A DNA stretch of 64,000 bases from Arsenicicoccus cauae (lineage in GTDB: Bacteria > Actinomycetota > Actinomycetes > Actinomycetales > Dermatophilaceae): contig NZ_WLVL01000004.1 in the NCBI RefSeq assembly GCF_009707125.1, positions 1 to 64,000 of the forward strand. The letters are read 5' to 3'. Positions 8,453-15,848 of this stretch are shown here, piece after piece (the first letter of the stretch is position 1; each line of letters begins with the position of its first letter). Both the position numbers and the translations under genes were made by a program. The notes under the pieces were generated by a model. It did no database searches and was not told where the DNA came from. It saw nothing but the letters and a program-made list of their open reading frames with translations.

Positions 8453-10240
8453 TCAGCCCGGTTGCGCGGCGGCCTCGTCCAGCAGCCGCCACAGGGCGTC
8501 GACGCCCTCGCCCAGGGCCTGCTCGAACTCGTCCACCCGCTCGGCGGCGCCGTCCGTCCAGCTCAGCGTGAACTCCACGACGCCCTGCTGCGGCAGCGGG
8601 ACGTAGTAGATGCCGATGCCGCCCTCGCTCGTCGGCGCGAAGGCGGCCCGCGCGATGCGCGAGGGGTCGCCGAGCGAGGTGGTCGACAGGAAGTCGGTGG
8701 TGAGCCGGGCGTATGCCGCGTCGTCGTGCAGGGGTGCGGCATACCCGTGGCGAGCTGCCATCAGGCGCAGCCCGAACAGGTGCCGATCGATGCCCTGGCC
8801 GCTCTTGCAGCGCTTGACCTGGGTGCGGTGCGCGTCCAGGTGGGCCAGGAGCAGGTCCGGCGTCGCGGTGCCGTCGACGAGGGCGCTCGCGAGGGCCACG
8901 GCCGCGGCGGTGTTGGGGCGCAGGCACTCCGTGCGGCCGCCTTGGTACTCCCGCATGTCGACCGACTCGTAGGTCGAGCGGACCCGGCCATAGGTCCGCA
9001 GCTGGGCGTAGAGCATGACGGCCTGCAGGCAGGCGTCCATCGAGACCTTCACCGGCAGCGTGGGCAGGGGCGCCGCGGGCACGGGCACGATCCGGACGCG
9101 GTGCCGCTCGGCCACCCGGGCGTAGTCGCGCAGGCCCTCCTCCAGTGCGTCCCGCTGCTCGGCCGAGAGCGCCCACGCGAGCTCCTCCGTGGCAGCGGGC
9201 TCGTCGTCGGGGTCCCCGTGGTCGGGGCTCACGTCCTGCGCGCGGCCGAGCACCGCCACGAGCGTGGACCCGTCGAGGGTGCTGTGCTCCAGGTGCAGAC
9301 CCGTGAAGTCGTCGGCGAGGTCGACCTGCAGCGTGACGGGCTTGAACGGCCAGGCCTGCTGGGGCTCGAACGCCACGCGCCGCAGGTGCTTCGCGGCGTC
9401 CGCGCCGCCAGAGGGGGAGTCGGTGAGGGCGAGGAGAAAGAGCGCCTCGCGCAGCCGGGCGTAGGTGCGGGCGTTGCCGTCGTCCTGCTGGAGCTCCGCC
9501 AGCATCTCGGCTGCGTCGTCACCGGCGAGATAGCCCGCAGCGGTGAACCCCGGACCGGGCGCGGGCGGGAGGGTGACGACCTCGGCCAACGCCGATCGGA
9601 TCGCTTCGACCGACGAGGGCTCTCCCGCGCCATCGCTCACGCGCACGGCGACGGCGCGGCCGCGCCACAGCACCACCGTCTCGCGATCGGCCGCGTCCTC
9701 GCGGCCGGGGAGGTAGACGTCGAGGCCCTGCCGCGGGTGGCGGATGCCCCCCGCGAGGTGGTCCCACTGCCGCTGGCACAGGGGCTCGCCGCGAGGGCCG
9801 AGGTCGGCGCCGGCGTCGCCGCGCAGGTGCGCGAGGTAGGCGCTGGCGAGGCGGTGGACCAATTCCGCCGCCCGGTCCAGCCCGCTGCCGGCCGTCGGCA
9901 TCGCCAGCTCGAACCCCACGTTGCTGGACAGCGGCAGCGCCACCCGCGTCACGAGGTAGGCCTCGAGCCAGGCGTCCCACAGCCAGCTGCGACCGAGGGC
10001 GTCCTCCTCGACGGCCAAGGCCTCGAGCGCGGCCTGGCAGGCCGGGCCGTCCCCGGCGGCGAACGCCTCGACCGCACCACGCGTGACCTCGAGCTCCGCG
10101 GGCGACAGGAGCACGCCCACGGTCTCGAGATAGCGGTCCAGCGTCTGGCGCAGCGGCGGCACCGGCAGCGTCCTCGACGGGCTCGACGTCGACGGGGTCG
10201 CCGAGGTCGGTGACGGGGTGGGCGAGCTCGCAGCGGTCAT
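8453..10240 (-). CDS. Carnitine/choline O-acyltransferase family protein
   Basis: A 595-residue homologue of the carnitine/choline acyltransferases, which exchange acyl groups between CoA and a hydroxylated trimethylamine such as carnitine. The catalytic His is in EHSTLDG (His319), and the substrate/CoA-binding segments STYES (422-426) and GGRTECLR (434-441) are present, with KRCKSGQGIDRHLFGLR downstream. The length is near the family norm of about 600. No signal peptide or mitochondrial-type leader is present, only a Ser/Thr/Pro-rich first 25 residues. GAGGAGGG precedes the ATG. This family is mainly eukaryotic, so a bacterial copy is notable; whether carnitine is the true substrate is unknown. 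Confidence 0.85.
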   Translation of the reverse strand: MTAASSPTPSPTSATPSTSSPSRTLPVPPLRQTLDRYLETVGVLLSPAELEVTRGAVEAFAAGDGPACQAALEALAVEEDALGRSWLWDAWLEAYLVTRVALPLSSNVGFELAMPTAGSGLDRAAELVHRLASAYLAHLRGDAGADLGPRGEPLCQRQWDHLAGGIRHPRQGLDVYLPGREDAADRETVVLWRGRAVAVRVSDGAGEPSSVEAIRSALAEVVTLPPAPGPGFTAAGYLAGDDAAEMLAELQQDDGNARTYARLREALFLLALTDSPSGGADAAKHLRRVAFEPQQAWPFKPVTLQVDLADDFTGLHLEHSTLDGSTLVAVLGRAQDVSPDHGDPDDEPAATEELAWALSAEQRDALEEGLRDYARVAERHRVRIVPVPAAPLPTLPVKVSMDACLQAVMLYAQLRTYGRVRSTYESVDMREYQGGRTECLRPNTAAAVALASALVDGTATPDLLLAHLDAHRTQVKRCKSGQGIDRHLFGLRLMAARHGYAAPLHDDAAYARLTTDFLSTTSLGDPSRIARAAFAPTSEGGIGIYYVPLPQQGVVEFTLSWTDGAAERVDEFEQALGEGVDALWRLLDEAAAQPG

Positions 10241-10325
10241 GGACCCTCCTCGCGCGTCAGCCTAGCCACCGTCGGGCGGCGGGCGGCGACGGCATACGGC
10301 CTTGGAGCGATGCGCGGGGACGCGC

Positions 10326-10360
10326 GACGGCCCCCTCCGCACACGGTGGAGGGGGCCGTC
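10326..10360 (-). terminator. Perfect 13-bp hairpin, intrinsic terminator candidate
   Basis: GACGGCCCCCTCC pairs exactly with the sequence at 10348-10360 across a 9-base loop. It lies just downstream of the minus-strand DoxX-like gene (10393-10794) and upstream of the acyltransferase start, so it probably ends the DoxX transcript. There is no long T-run, as is common in high-GC actinobacteria. Confidence 0.75.
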
Positions 10361-10392
10361 AGCGTCGCGCCCACGCGTCGTGGGCGACCGGC

Positions 10393-10794
10393 TCAGTTGG
10401 CGATCGAGTCCACGATCAGGGAGCCGGCGATGCCGAGCATGAAGACGTCCTTGGCGATGCCGGTGCCCTCCTGGGTGGGGCGGATGCCGTCGATCGTCAT
10501 GCCGGGGGTCTGGCGGTACATGTTGAGCAGGCCGGCGCTGAACGCACCGAGGCCCGCGCCGGCGAGCCAGCCCGGGACCACGGGGAGCAGGAGGGCCGCG
10601 CCGAGCGCGATCTCGCCGTAGGCCAGCGCCTGACCGAACTGCGTGGCCGGGACCTCCTTGAGCTGCGGGACGCCCACGGCGCCCATGTCACGCAGGCCCT
10701 GGGCGGCCTCCTCGGGCAGGTTGCGCTTGCCGAGGCCGGAGTTGATGAGGAAGAGGCCGGTGGCGATTCGGGCGGGGGCTGCGGCGAGGCTCAT
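10393..10794 (-). CDS. DoxX-like small membrane protein
   Basis: Encodes 133 residues with three to four hydrophobic segments (an N-terminal one around IATGLFLINSG, ALAYGEIALGAALLLPVVPGWLAG, and a C-terminal one ending in SLIVDSIAN). The pattern, a short first helix, a polar loop with NLPEEAA, then a GEI...LL.P helix, fits DoxX-family proteins. The ATG at 10794 has AGGAGA upstream. A 14-bp palindrome at 10849-10862 sits upstream and may bind its regulator. Exact function unknown. Confidence 0.75.
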   Translation of the reverse strand: MSLAAAPARIATGLFLINSGLGKRNLPEEAAQGLRDMGAVGVPQLKEVPATQFGQALAYGEIALGAALLLPVVPGWLAGAGLGAFSAGLLNMYRQTPGMTIDGIRPTQEGTGIAKDVFMLGIAGSLIVDSIAN

Positions 10795-10848
10795 GCGAGG
10801 TCTCCTGGTTGGTCGGTGCGGGTGGAGCAGCACGGACGGCCCATGCTG

Positions 10849-10862
10849 GTTGAAGAGTCAAC
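10849..10862. promoter_or_regulatory. GTTGA-N4-TCAAC palindrome, operator candidate
   Basis: A perfect inverted repeat with 5-bp arms, 55 bases upstream of the DoxX-like gene at 10794 and in the space shared with the deacetylase gene at 11041. TTGA...TCAA half-sites resemble those of MarR-type regulators. No regulator gene is adjacent. Confidence 0.4.
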
Positions 10863-11040
10863 GAGTTCGTCGGCGCCAGTGTTCCCGACGCGGTCTGACG
10901 GGTCCCAGGATCACCCATCGTCACCCGAGGACCCACCTTTGCCGCCTCCGGCGCGTCATGGGGGGTGAGTGACGGTGACCCAACGAGGGGGTACCGTCGC
11001 GAAGGTGCAGGTGCACGTGATTCGCAGGGGGGAGAAGTGC

Positions 11041-12435
11041 ATGTCTCGGGGGGACCGCAGCCGATCGACGACGCCACGACGTCGCCGCGAGGTGGGCTCG
11101 ATGCGAGGGGTCGTCGTGCTGGGCACGAGCGCCGTGGTGCTCGCGGCCTGCACGGGCAGCGGCGACGGGGGTGGCCAGGCGGCGCGCTCCGGAGGTGCCA
11201 CGCAGGGTGCCCCAGGCGGCGCCTCCGCGACGCCCGGTGGGTCCGCGCCCAGCCCGACACCGACGCAGGACGCCCTCGCCAAGGCCAAGGTCCAGGCGGC
11301 CCAGTACGACTACGACGGCGCGATCGCGACCCTGACCAAGGACGGTGGCGACGCCGCCAAGGGGCAGCTCGCCGAGGTGCAGGCCGCCAAGGCCAAGGCC
11401 GTGAAGTGGGCTGACAATGCGACCATCCCGCACCTCTTCTACCACACGCTCGCCGTCGACCCGGCCAAGGCCTTCACCAAGGGATCCGAGGGCGTGGGCT
11501 TCAGCCAGTACATGGCGACGGTCGACGAGTTCACGGCGCAGATCGCCGAGATGCACCGGCGCGGCTTCGTCCTCGTCCACCCCCAGCGCATCGCCAAGAA
11601 GGGCCCCGACGGGGTCATGCGCTACCAGCCGATCCTGCTGCCGCCCGGCAAGAAGCCCGTCGTCCTGTCCCTCGACGACGTCAGCTACTACGAGTACATG
11701 ACCGGCAAGGGCTTCGCGACCGCCCTGGTCAAGAAGGACGACGGCAGGGTCGTCAACACCTACACCGACGCCTCGGGCAAGACCGTGGAGGGCAGCTTCG
11801 ACTCCCCGCCGATCCTGGACGAGTTCGTCCGCCAGCACCCCGACTTCGCCTACCACGGCGACAAGGGCTCCATCGCGCTGACCGGCTACAACGGCGTCCT
11901 GGGCTACCGCACCTCGGAGCGCAAGTACGGCGCCACGCCCGCCACCAGGGACGCCCAGGCCAAGGCCAAGGTCGTGGCCGACGCCCTCAAGGCGAACGGC
12001 TGGAACTTCGCCTCGCACTCGTGGGGCCACATCAACATGACCCGCAGCGGCGTGGGCCTGATCAAGGCCGACGCGGGTCGCTGGGACCGCGAGGTGCGCC
12101 CCATCGTCGGCGACACGGACGAGCTCGTCTTCCCCTTCGGCGCGGACGTGTCCGACGTCAAGCCCTACACCGACGCCAACCCCAAGGTCGCGTTCCTGCA
12201 TGGCACGCAGAAGTTCGACTACTTCTTCGGCGTCGACGCCACGTCGCCGCACTGGGTCCAGCTCGGCCGCTCCACGCTGCGACAGGCGCGCATCAACGTC
12301 GACGGCCTGTCGATGCAGCGCGCCCTCGACGGCAAGACGTCCGCGGTGCGGCAGTTCTTCGACGTCAGGGCCACGATCGACCCGAAGCGTCCGCTGCCCG
12401 TCCCGTCGATCGGCGGCCCCACCGCGGGTGGCTGA
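11041..12435 (+). CDS. Secreted polysaccharide deacetylase-family lipoprotein
   Basis: A 464-residue protein. After a basic N-terminus (TPRRRRE) a hydrophobic stretch ends in the lipobox LAAC with Cys37, followed by a Gly/Ser/Thr/Pro linker. The NodB-like metal site is visible as VVLSLDDVSYY (Asp212, Asp213) and ASHSWGHINM (His326, His330), so it should deacylate a surface glycan on the outer face of the membrane. A long insert lies between these motifs (residues 214-325). The strong AGGGGGGAGAAG site supports the ATG at 11041; an alternative is ATG 11101, giving a shorter signal. Substrate unknown. Confidence 0.85.
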   Translation: MSRGDRSRSTTPRRRREVGSMRGVVVLGTSAVVLAACTGSGDGGGQAARSGGATQGAPGGASATPGGSAPSPTPTQDALAKAKVQAAQYDYDGAIATLTKDGGDAAKGQLAEVQAAKAKAVKWADNATIPHLFYHTLAVDPAKAFTKGSEGVGFSQYMATVDEFTAQIAEMHRRGFVLVHPQRIAKKGPDGVMRYQPILLPPGKKPVVLSLDDVSYYEYMTGKGFATALVKKDDGRVVNTYTDASGKTVEGSFDSPPILDEFVRQHPDFAYHGDKGSIALTGYNGVLGYRTSERKYGATPATRDAQAKAKVVADALKANGWNFASHSWGHINMTRSGVGLIKADAGRWDREVRPIVGDTDELVFPFGADVSDVKPYTDANPKVAFLHGTQKFDYFFGVDATSPHWVQLGRSTLRQARINVDGLSMQRALDGKTSAVRQFFDVRATIDPKRPLPVPSIGGPTAGG

Positions 12436-12558
12436 TCGTCGCCGGCTGATCCACGGCGGCTCGTCGACGGTGACTCATCGACGGCGGCTGGTCGCGCGGT
12501 GACGTCCCGCGGTGCGCGGCGGGCGCGGCCGTCCCGGCATACGGCCTAGGATCGCCGG

Positions 12559-13518
12559 GTGCTGCGCATCGCGACCTTCAACGTCAACGGGATCCGTGCC
12601 ACGCAGCGTCGCGGATTCGACGACTGGCTGGCCTCGCGCGGGTGCGACGTCGTGGCGCTGCAGGAGGTCCGGTGCCCGGTCCCGCTGCTGCCGGACGGCG
12701 TCTTCCGGGACTACCACCTGACGTATGACGCCGGCCAGACGGCCGGGCGCAACGGCGTGGCCGTGCTGACGCGCGAGGCGCCGGTCGCCGTGCGGAGCTG
12801 GGGTGCGGGCGTGCTCGTGCGGGCGCCGGGCGACAGCCACGTCGAGCTGCGCGAGCACGCCGAGACCGGTTCGCTGGCGCGCGAGCTCAAGGCCTTCGCT
12901 GCCGAGGGGCGTTACGTGGAGGTCGATCTCGCGGACCATCCGTTGACCGTCGCCTCGCTCTACCTGCCCAAGGGCGGGCTGCCCGCGCACCTGCAGGTCC
13001 CCGGCCGGATGCGGGAGAAGCCCGACGGCGGAGCGAGGTACGAGCGCAAGATGCGCTTCCTGCGGGGCTTCGCCCGACACCTGACGGCCACCCGCCGGGC
13101 AGCCGCGGCGCAGGGCCGGGAGTTCCTCGTGATGGGGGACTTCAACGTCGCCCACACCCGGCTGGACGTCAAGAACTGGCGCACCAGCCAGCGGTCCGAG
13201 GGATTCCTGCCGGAGGAGCGCGAGTGGTTCGGGTCGATCCTGTCGCCGCGCTCGCTGGTCGACGTGGTGCGCCGCCTGCACCCGGACGTGGACGGCCCCT
13301 ACTCGTGGTGGAGCTGGATGGGCGGGGCCTTCGACCGGGACACGGGCTGGCGCATCGACTACCACCTCGCCTCCCCGCGCCTCGCCAAGGCCGCGATCGC
13401 GGGCGGGACGGACCGCGAAGCCTCGGCGGCCGAGCGCCTCAGCGACCACGCCCCGGTGGTCGTCGACTACGACCTACCCCCGGTAGGGGCATCGACCGGC
13501 CTTCGTTCGCCAGGCTGA
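12559..13518 (+). CDS. Exodeoxyribonuclease III family nuclease, C-terminus extended into a repeat array
   Basis: A 319-residue member of the endonuclease/exonuclease/phosphatase fold related to ExoIII, an AP endonuclease and 3'-5' exonuclease of base-excision repair. Visible catalytic motifs are FNVNGIR (Asn10), LQEVR (Glu36), GDFNVAH (Asp194, Asn196), WRIDYHL (Asp267) and SDHAPV (Asp296-His297). The conserved part ends at VVVDY (303); the last 15 residues are encoded by the 50-bp repeat at 13471. Inserting one T before GACCTACC would restore a TGA stop right there, as seen at two other arrays. The GTG start lies six bases after TAGGAT (12547-12552), a leaderless-type promoter. Confidence 0.88.
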   Translation: MLRIATFNVNGIRATQRRGFDDWLASRGCDVVALQEVRCPVPLLPDGVFRDYHLTYDAGQTAGRNGVAVLTREAPVAVRSWGAGVLVRAPGDSHVELREHAETGSLARELKAFAAEGRYVEVDLADHPLTVASLYLPKGGLPAHLQVPGRMREKPDGGARYERKMRFLRGFARHLTATRRAAAAQGREFLVMGDFNVAHTRLDVKNWRTSQRSEGFLPEEREWFGSILSPRSLVDVVRRLHPDVDGPYSWWSWMGGAFDRDTGWRIDYHLASPRLAKAAIAGGTDREASAAERLSDHAPVVVDYDLPPVGASTGLRSPG

Positions 13519-13655
13519 TGATCCCGCCCCCGGTAGGGGCATCGACCGGCTTTCGTTCGCCAGGTCGATGATCCCGCCCCCGGTAGGGGCATCGACCGGC
13601 TTTCGTTCGCCAGGTCGATGATCCGGCCCCCGGTAGGGGCCATCGACCGGCCAGC
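13471..13655 (+). repeat. 50-bp tandem repeat array A, four units, sense to the ExoIII gene
   Basis: Units are spaced exactly 50 bp (CGGTAGGGGC at 13481, 13531, 13581 and 13631). Each contains GTAGGGGCATCGACCGG, then CTTCGTTCGCCAGG, then a GATGATCCCG-type end. Across unit borders GGTCGATG pairs with CATCGACC (13563-13570 with 13590-13597), with an extra CCC/GGG pairing and a C/G-rich loop. The array starts with GACCTACCCCCGG directly after the last conserved codon of the nuclease. The G/C core of the loop reads CCCCCGG here but CCGGGGG in arrays B and D. Confidence 0.95.
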
Positions 13656-13704
13656 GCCGGTGCGGGTCCAGGTTGTCGCGGCAGGTGCTCCGTCGGGGGC
13701 TCGT

Positions 13705-13720
13705 CGGCACGATCGTGCCG
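13705..13720. other. Perfect 16-bp palindrome CGGCACGA/TCGTGCCG
   Basis: A self-complementary site in the gene-free stretch between array A and the DoxX gene at 14017. The half ATCGTGCCGGT recurs in the hairpin at 13756-13791. It could be a protein-binding site or the base of a cruciform; nothing decides between them. Confidence 0.5.
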
Positions 13721-13755
13721 GTCACGTGGGGGTGAGGGCGAGCGGGGGTGGCCTT

Positions 13756-13791
13756 GTCGTCATACCGGCAGGATCGTGCCGGTATGACGAC
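13756..13791. terminator. Perfect 15-bp stem hairpin with 6-base loop
   Basis: GTCGTCATACCGGCA (13756-13770) is exactly complementary to 13777-13791, with loop GGATCG. Stability suggests a transcription terminator for the ExoIII transcript, 240 bases after its stop. Both arms carry the over-represented GTATGACG/CGTCATAC octamer of this genome. Confidence 0.55.
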
Positions 13792-13933
13792 CGCCAGAGG
13801 CCAGGTGCAGGCCCACCAGCAGCGCCCAGGCCAGGAGCGGCCCGCCGAATCGGGACCCGTCACCTGAGGGTGCCCCTCACCCCGAACCCCCTCAACCTCT
13901 GGGAGACGGGGTCCGGCGTGCCAGCATGAGTCA

Positions 13934-13975
13934 CGACGCACGACGCACGACGCACGACGCACGACGCACGACGCA
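13934..13975. repeat. Six tandem copies of the 7-mer CGACGCA
   Basis: A perfect microsatellite of 42 bases just upstream of the DoxX gene at 14017, between it and the hairpin at 13756. Copy number could vary by slippage and alter spacing of promoter elements. No promoter motif is clear next to it. Confidence 0.85.
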
Positions 13976-14016
13976 CCGCGCGACCTGCCCGTGCCCCCCA
14001 CCGCGAGGAGCCACCC

Positions 14017-14484
14017 ATGTCCGTCCTTCGTACCAGCACCCCGCCCACCCGCTCGCAGGAGGTGACCCGGCTGACGCTGGGCGCCTTCATGGCGTTCGCC
14101 GGCGTCTCCCACCTCACCTTCGCGCGGCAGGACTTCCAGGCCCAGGTCCCGGGGTGGTTCCCGCTGGACGAGGACCTGGTCGTCCTGGCGTCGGGGGTCG
14201 TCGAGATCGGGCTCGGGGCAGCCCTGCTCGCCCTCCCGCGGCAGCGCCGGCTCACGGGCATCGCCCTGGCGGCCTTCTACGTCGCCGTGTTCCCCGGCAA
14301 CATCGGCCAGTATGTCGAGGGCGTCGACGCGTTCGGCCTCGACACCGACGGCAAGCGCCTGGCCCGTTTGTTCGGGCAGCCGGCCCTGGTCGCCGCCGCG
14401 CTGTGGGCCGCGGGACTGCCCGAGCGCCGGGACCGGCGAGGCTCGCGACACGTCGGCGACGCCCCGCGCGAGGACCGACCGTGA
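14017..14484 (+). CDS. DoxX family membrane protein
   Basis: Encodes 155 residues with four hydrophobic segments; the first carries the usual small-residue pattern GAFMAFAGVSHL followed by FARQDFQAQVPGW, as in DoxX-like proteins of actinobacteria. A GCGAGGAG site precedes the ATG. Its TGA overlaps the GTG of the LigD-type gene (GTGA at 14481), so the two are co-translated. DoxX-like proteins have been linked to redox or thiosulfate metabolism in a few organisms, but the role here is open. Confidence 0.85.
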   Translation: MSVLRTSTPPTRSQEVTRLTLGAFMAFAGVSHLTFARQDFQAQVPGWFPLDEDLVVLASGVVEIGLGAALLALPRQRRLTGIALAAFYVAVFPGNIGQYVEGVDAFGLDTDGKRLARLFGQPALVAAALWAAGLPERRDRRGSRHVGDAPREDRP

Positions 14485-15449
14485 CGCCCTCGCGGGGTCC
14501 GGCCGAGGAGGTCGAGGTCGCCGGCCACATCGTGCGCGTCAGCAACCCCGACCGCGTCTACTTCCCCGAGATCGGCGCGACCAAACGGGATCTCGTCGAC
14601 TACTACCTCTCGGTGGGCGAGGGGATCGTGCGGGCCCTGCGCGACCGCCCCTGCATGATGCACCGCTACCCCGACGGCCTGGCGGGCGACAAGGTCCACC
14701 AGAAGCAGCTCCCCAAGGGGGCACCCGACTGGGTGGAGACGGTGCCGGTCTACTTCCCGCGGTTCAAGCGGACGGTGCGCGAGCTGTGCGTCACCGACCT
14801 CGCCCACGTCGTCTGGGCGGTGCAGATGAGCGCCGTCGAGCTCCACCCGTGGAACAGCCGCCGCGCCGACGTCGAGCGACCCGACGAGTGGCGCATCGAC
14901 CTCGACCCCATGCCCGAGACCGGGTTCGACCGGGTGCGGCAGGTCGCCGCGGTCGTGCACGAGCTGCTCGACGAGCTCGGCATCGTCGGCTACCCCAAGA
15001 CCTCCGGCGGCGACGGGCTGCACGTCTACGTGCGGATCGTGCCCGAGCACGACCACGGCGACGTACGACGAGCCGCCCTGGCCTTCGCCCGGGAGGTCGA
15101 GCGGCGTGCGCCTGGTCTGGTGACGACCGCCTGGTGGCGCAAGGACCGTGACCCCTCGGCCGTGTTCGTCGACTACAACCAGAACGCCCGCGACCACACG
15201 ATCGCGGCGGCCTACTCGGTGCGTGGCACCCCCACGGCCACCGTCTCGTGCCCGATCACCTGGGAGGAGGTCGCGGACGTCGAGCCGGCGGCGCTCACCA
15301 TCGCCACCGTGCCCGAGCGGTTCGCCCGGCTCGGCGACCTGCATGCCCGCATCGACGACGCCGCCCACGACATCGCGCCGCTGCTGGCGTGGGCGGCGCG
15401 GGACGAGCGCGAACACCCCGAGGCCCAGCCGCCCGAGGGCGACGCCTAG
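14481..15449 (+). CDS. ligD: LigD-type polymerase/primase domain protein (stand-alone)
   Basis: A 322-residue protein homologous to the polymerase domain of LigD, an archaeo-eukaryotic primase-like enzyme that fills and extends ends during non-homologous end joining. Family landmarks are VSNPDRVYFPEIGATKRDL, LHPWNSR (121-126), the metal-binding RIDLDP (Asp140, Asp142), KTSGGDGLHVYV (173-184) and VFVDYNQNAR. It lacks the ligase and phosphoesterase domains, and neither ku nor a ligase gene is in the window. The GTG overlaps the DoxX stop; GAGGA lies upstream. Many actinobacteria carry such separate Pol proteins; whether it serves NHEJ or another repair route is uncertain. Confidence 0.9.
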   Translation: MTPSRGPAEEVEVAGHIVRVSNPDRVYFPEIGATKRDLVDYYLSVGEGIVRALRDRPCMMHRYPDGLAGDKVHQKQLPKGAPDWVETVPVYFPRFKRTVRELCVTDLAHVVWAVQMSAVELHPWNSRRADVERPDEWRIDLDPMPETGFDRVRQVAAVVHELLDELGIVGYPKTSGGDGLHVYVRIVPEHDHGDVRRAALAFAREVERRAPGLVTTAWWRKDRDPSAVFVDYNQNARDHTIAAAYSVRGTPTATVSCPITWEEVADVEPAALTIATVPERFARLGDLHARIDDAAHDIAPLLAWAARDEREHPEAQPPEGDA

Positions 15450-15480
15450 GCCGGCGCCGTCACCCCTCCAGCCCGAGCCC

Positions 15481-15663
15481 CAGGGAGACTGGCGTAGCGG
15501 CATACGAGCCAGCAAGGGCAAGCAGCTCCTCGTCCTGCTCGTGACCGCCCTCCTCGTCGCCGGGGGAGCCTGGCTGCTCGGGGGCAGGGCCGGTTCCGCC
15601 ACGAGCACCGCCATGAACGGCGCCCAGGCCGTCCAGGTCACCGGCGACACCTCAGGCCCGGCG
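15481..15663 (+). pseudogene. Remnant of a membrane-anchored (possibly redoxin-like) protein
   Basis: One frame reads like the start of an exported protein: a short basic lead (SGIRASKGKQ), a clear membrane helix (LLVLLVTALLVAGGAWLLGG), then a Ser/Thr/Ala linker ending VQVTGDTSGPA, where the similarity stops. This arrangement resembles the N-terminus of actinobacterial TlpA/redoxin proteins. There is no proper start codon, and the catalytic domain is missing, so I read it as a gene fragment cut at both ends. Confidence 0.4.
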
Positions 15664-15848
15664 GGGTGCTGCGCTCCCAGCACGTCGCGCTCACGCGCAC
15701 CGCGATGGACGACCAGATCGTCGCCCCCTCGGTGCACTTTGTGGCCGCGCGCGTGAGGCAGGGGCGGGTCAGGGGGATCCCCCCTGGCGGAACGTCCGTC
15801 CCACCGGCAGCGTTGTCATCCAGACACGCACGCAACGGGTTGGGAGTG
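15664..15848. other. Non-coding stretch, possibly with further gene debris
   Basis: Between the fragment ending at 15663 and the gene at 15849 a frame reads VLRSQHVALTRTAMDDQ-like sequence without a start or a recognisable domain. I see no hairpin or clear promoter in it. Confidence 0.4.
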
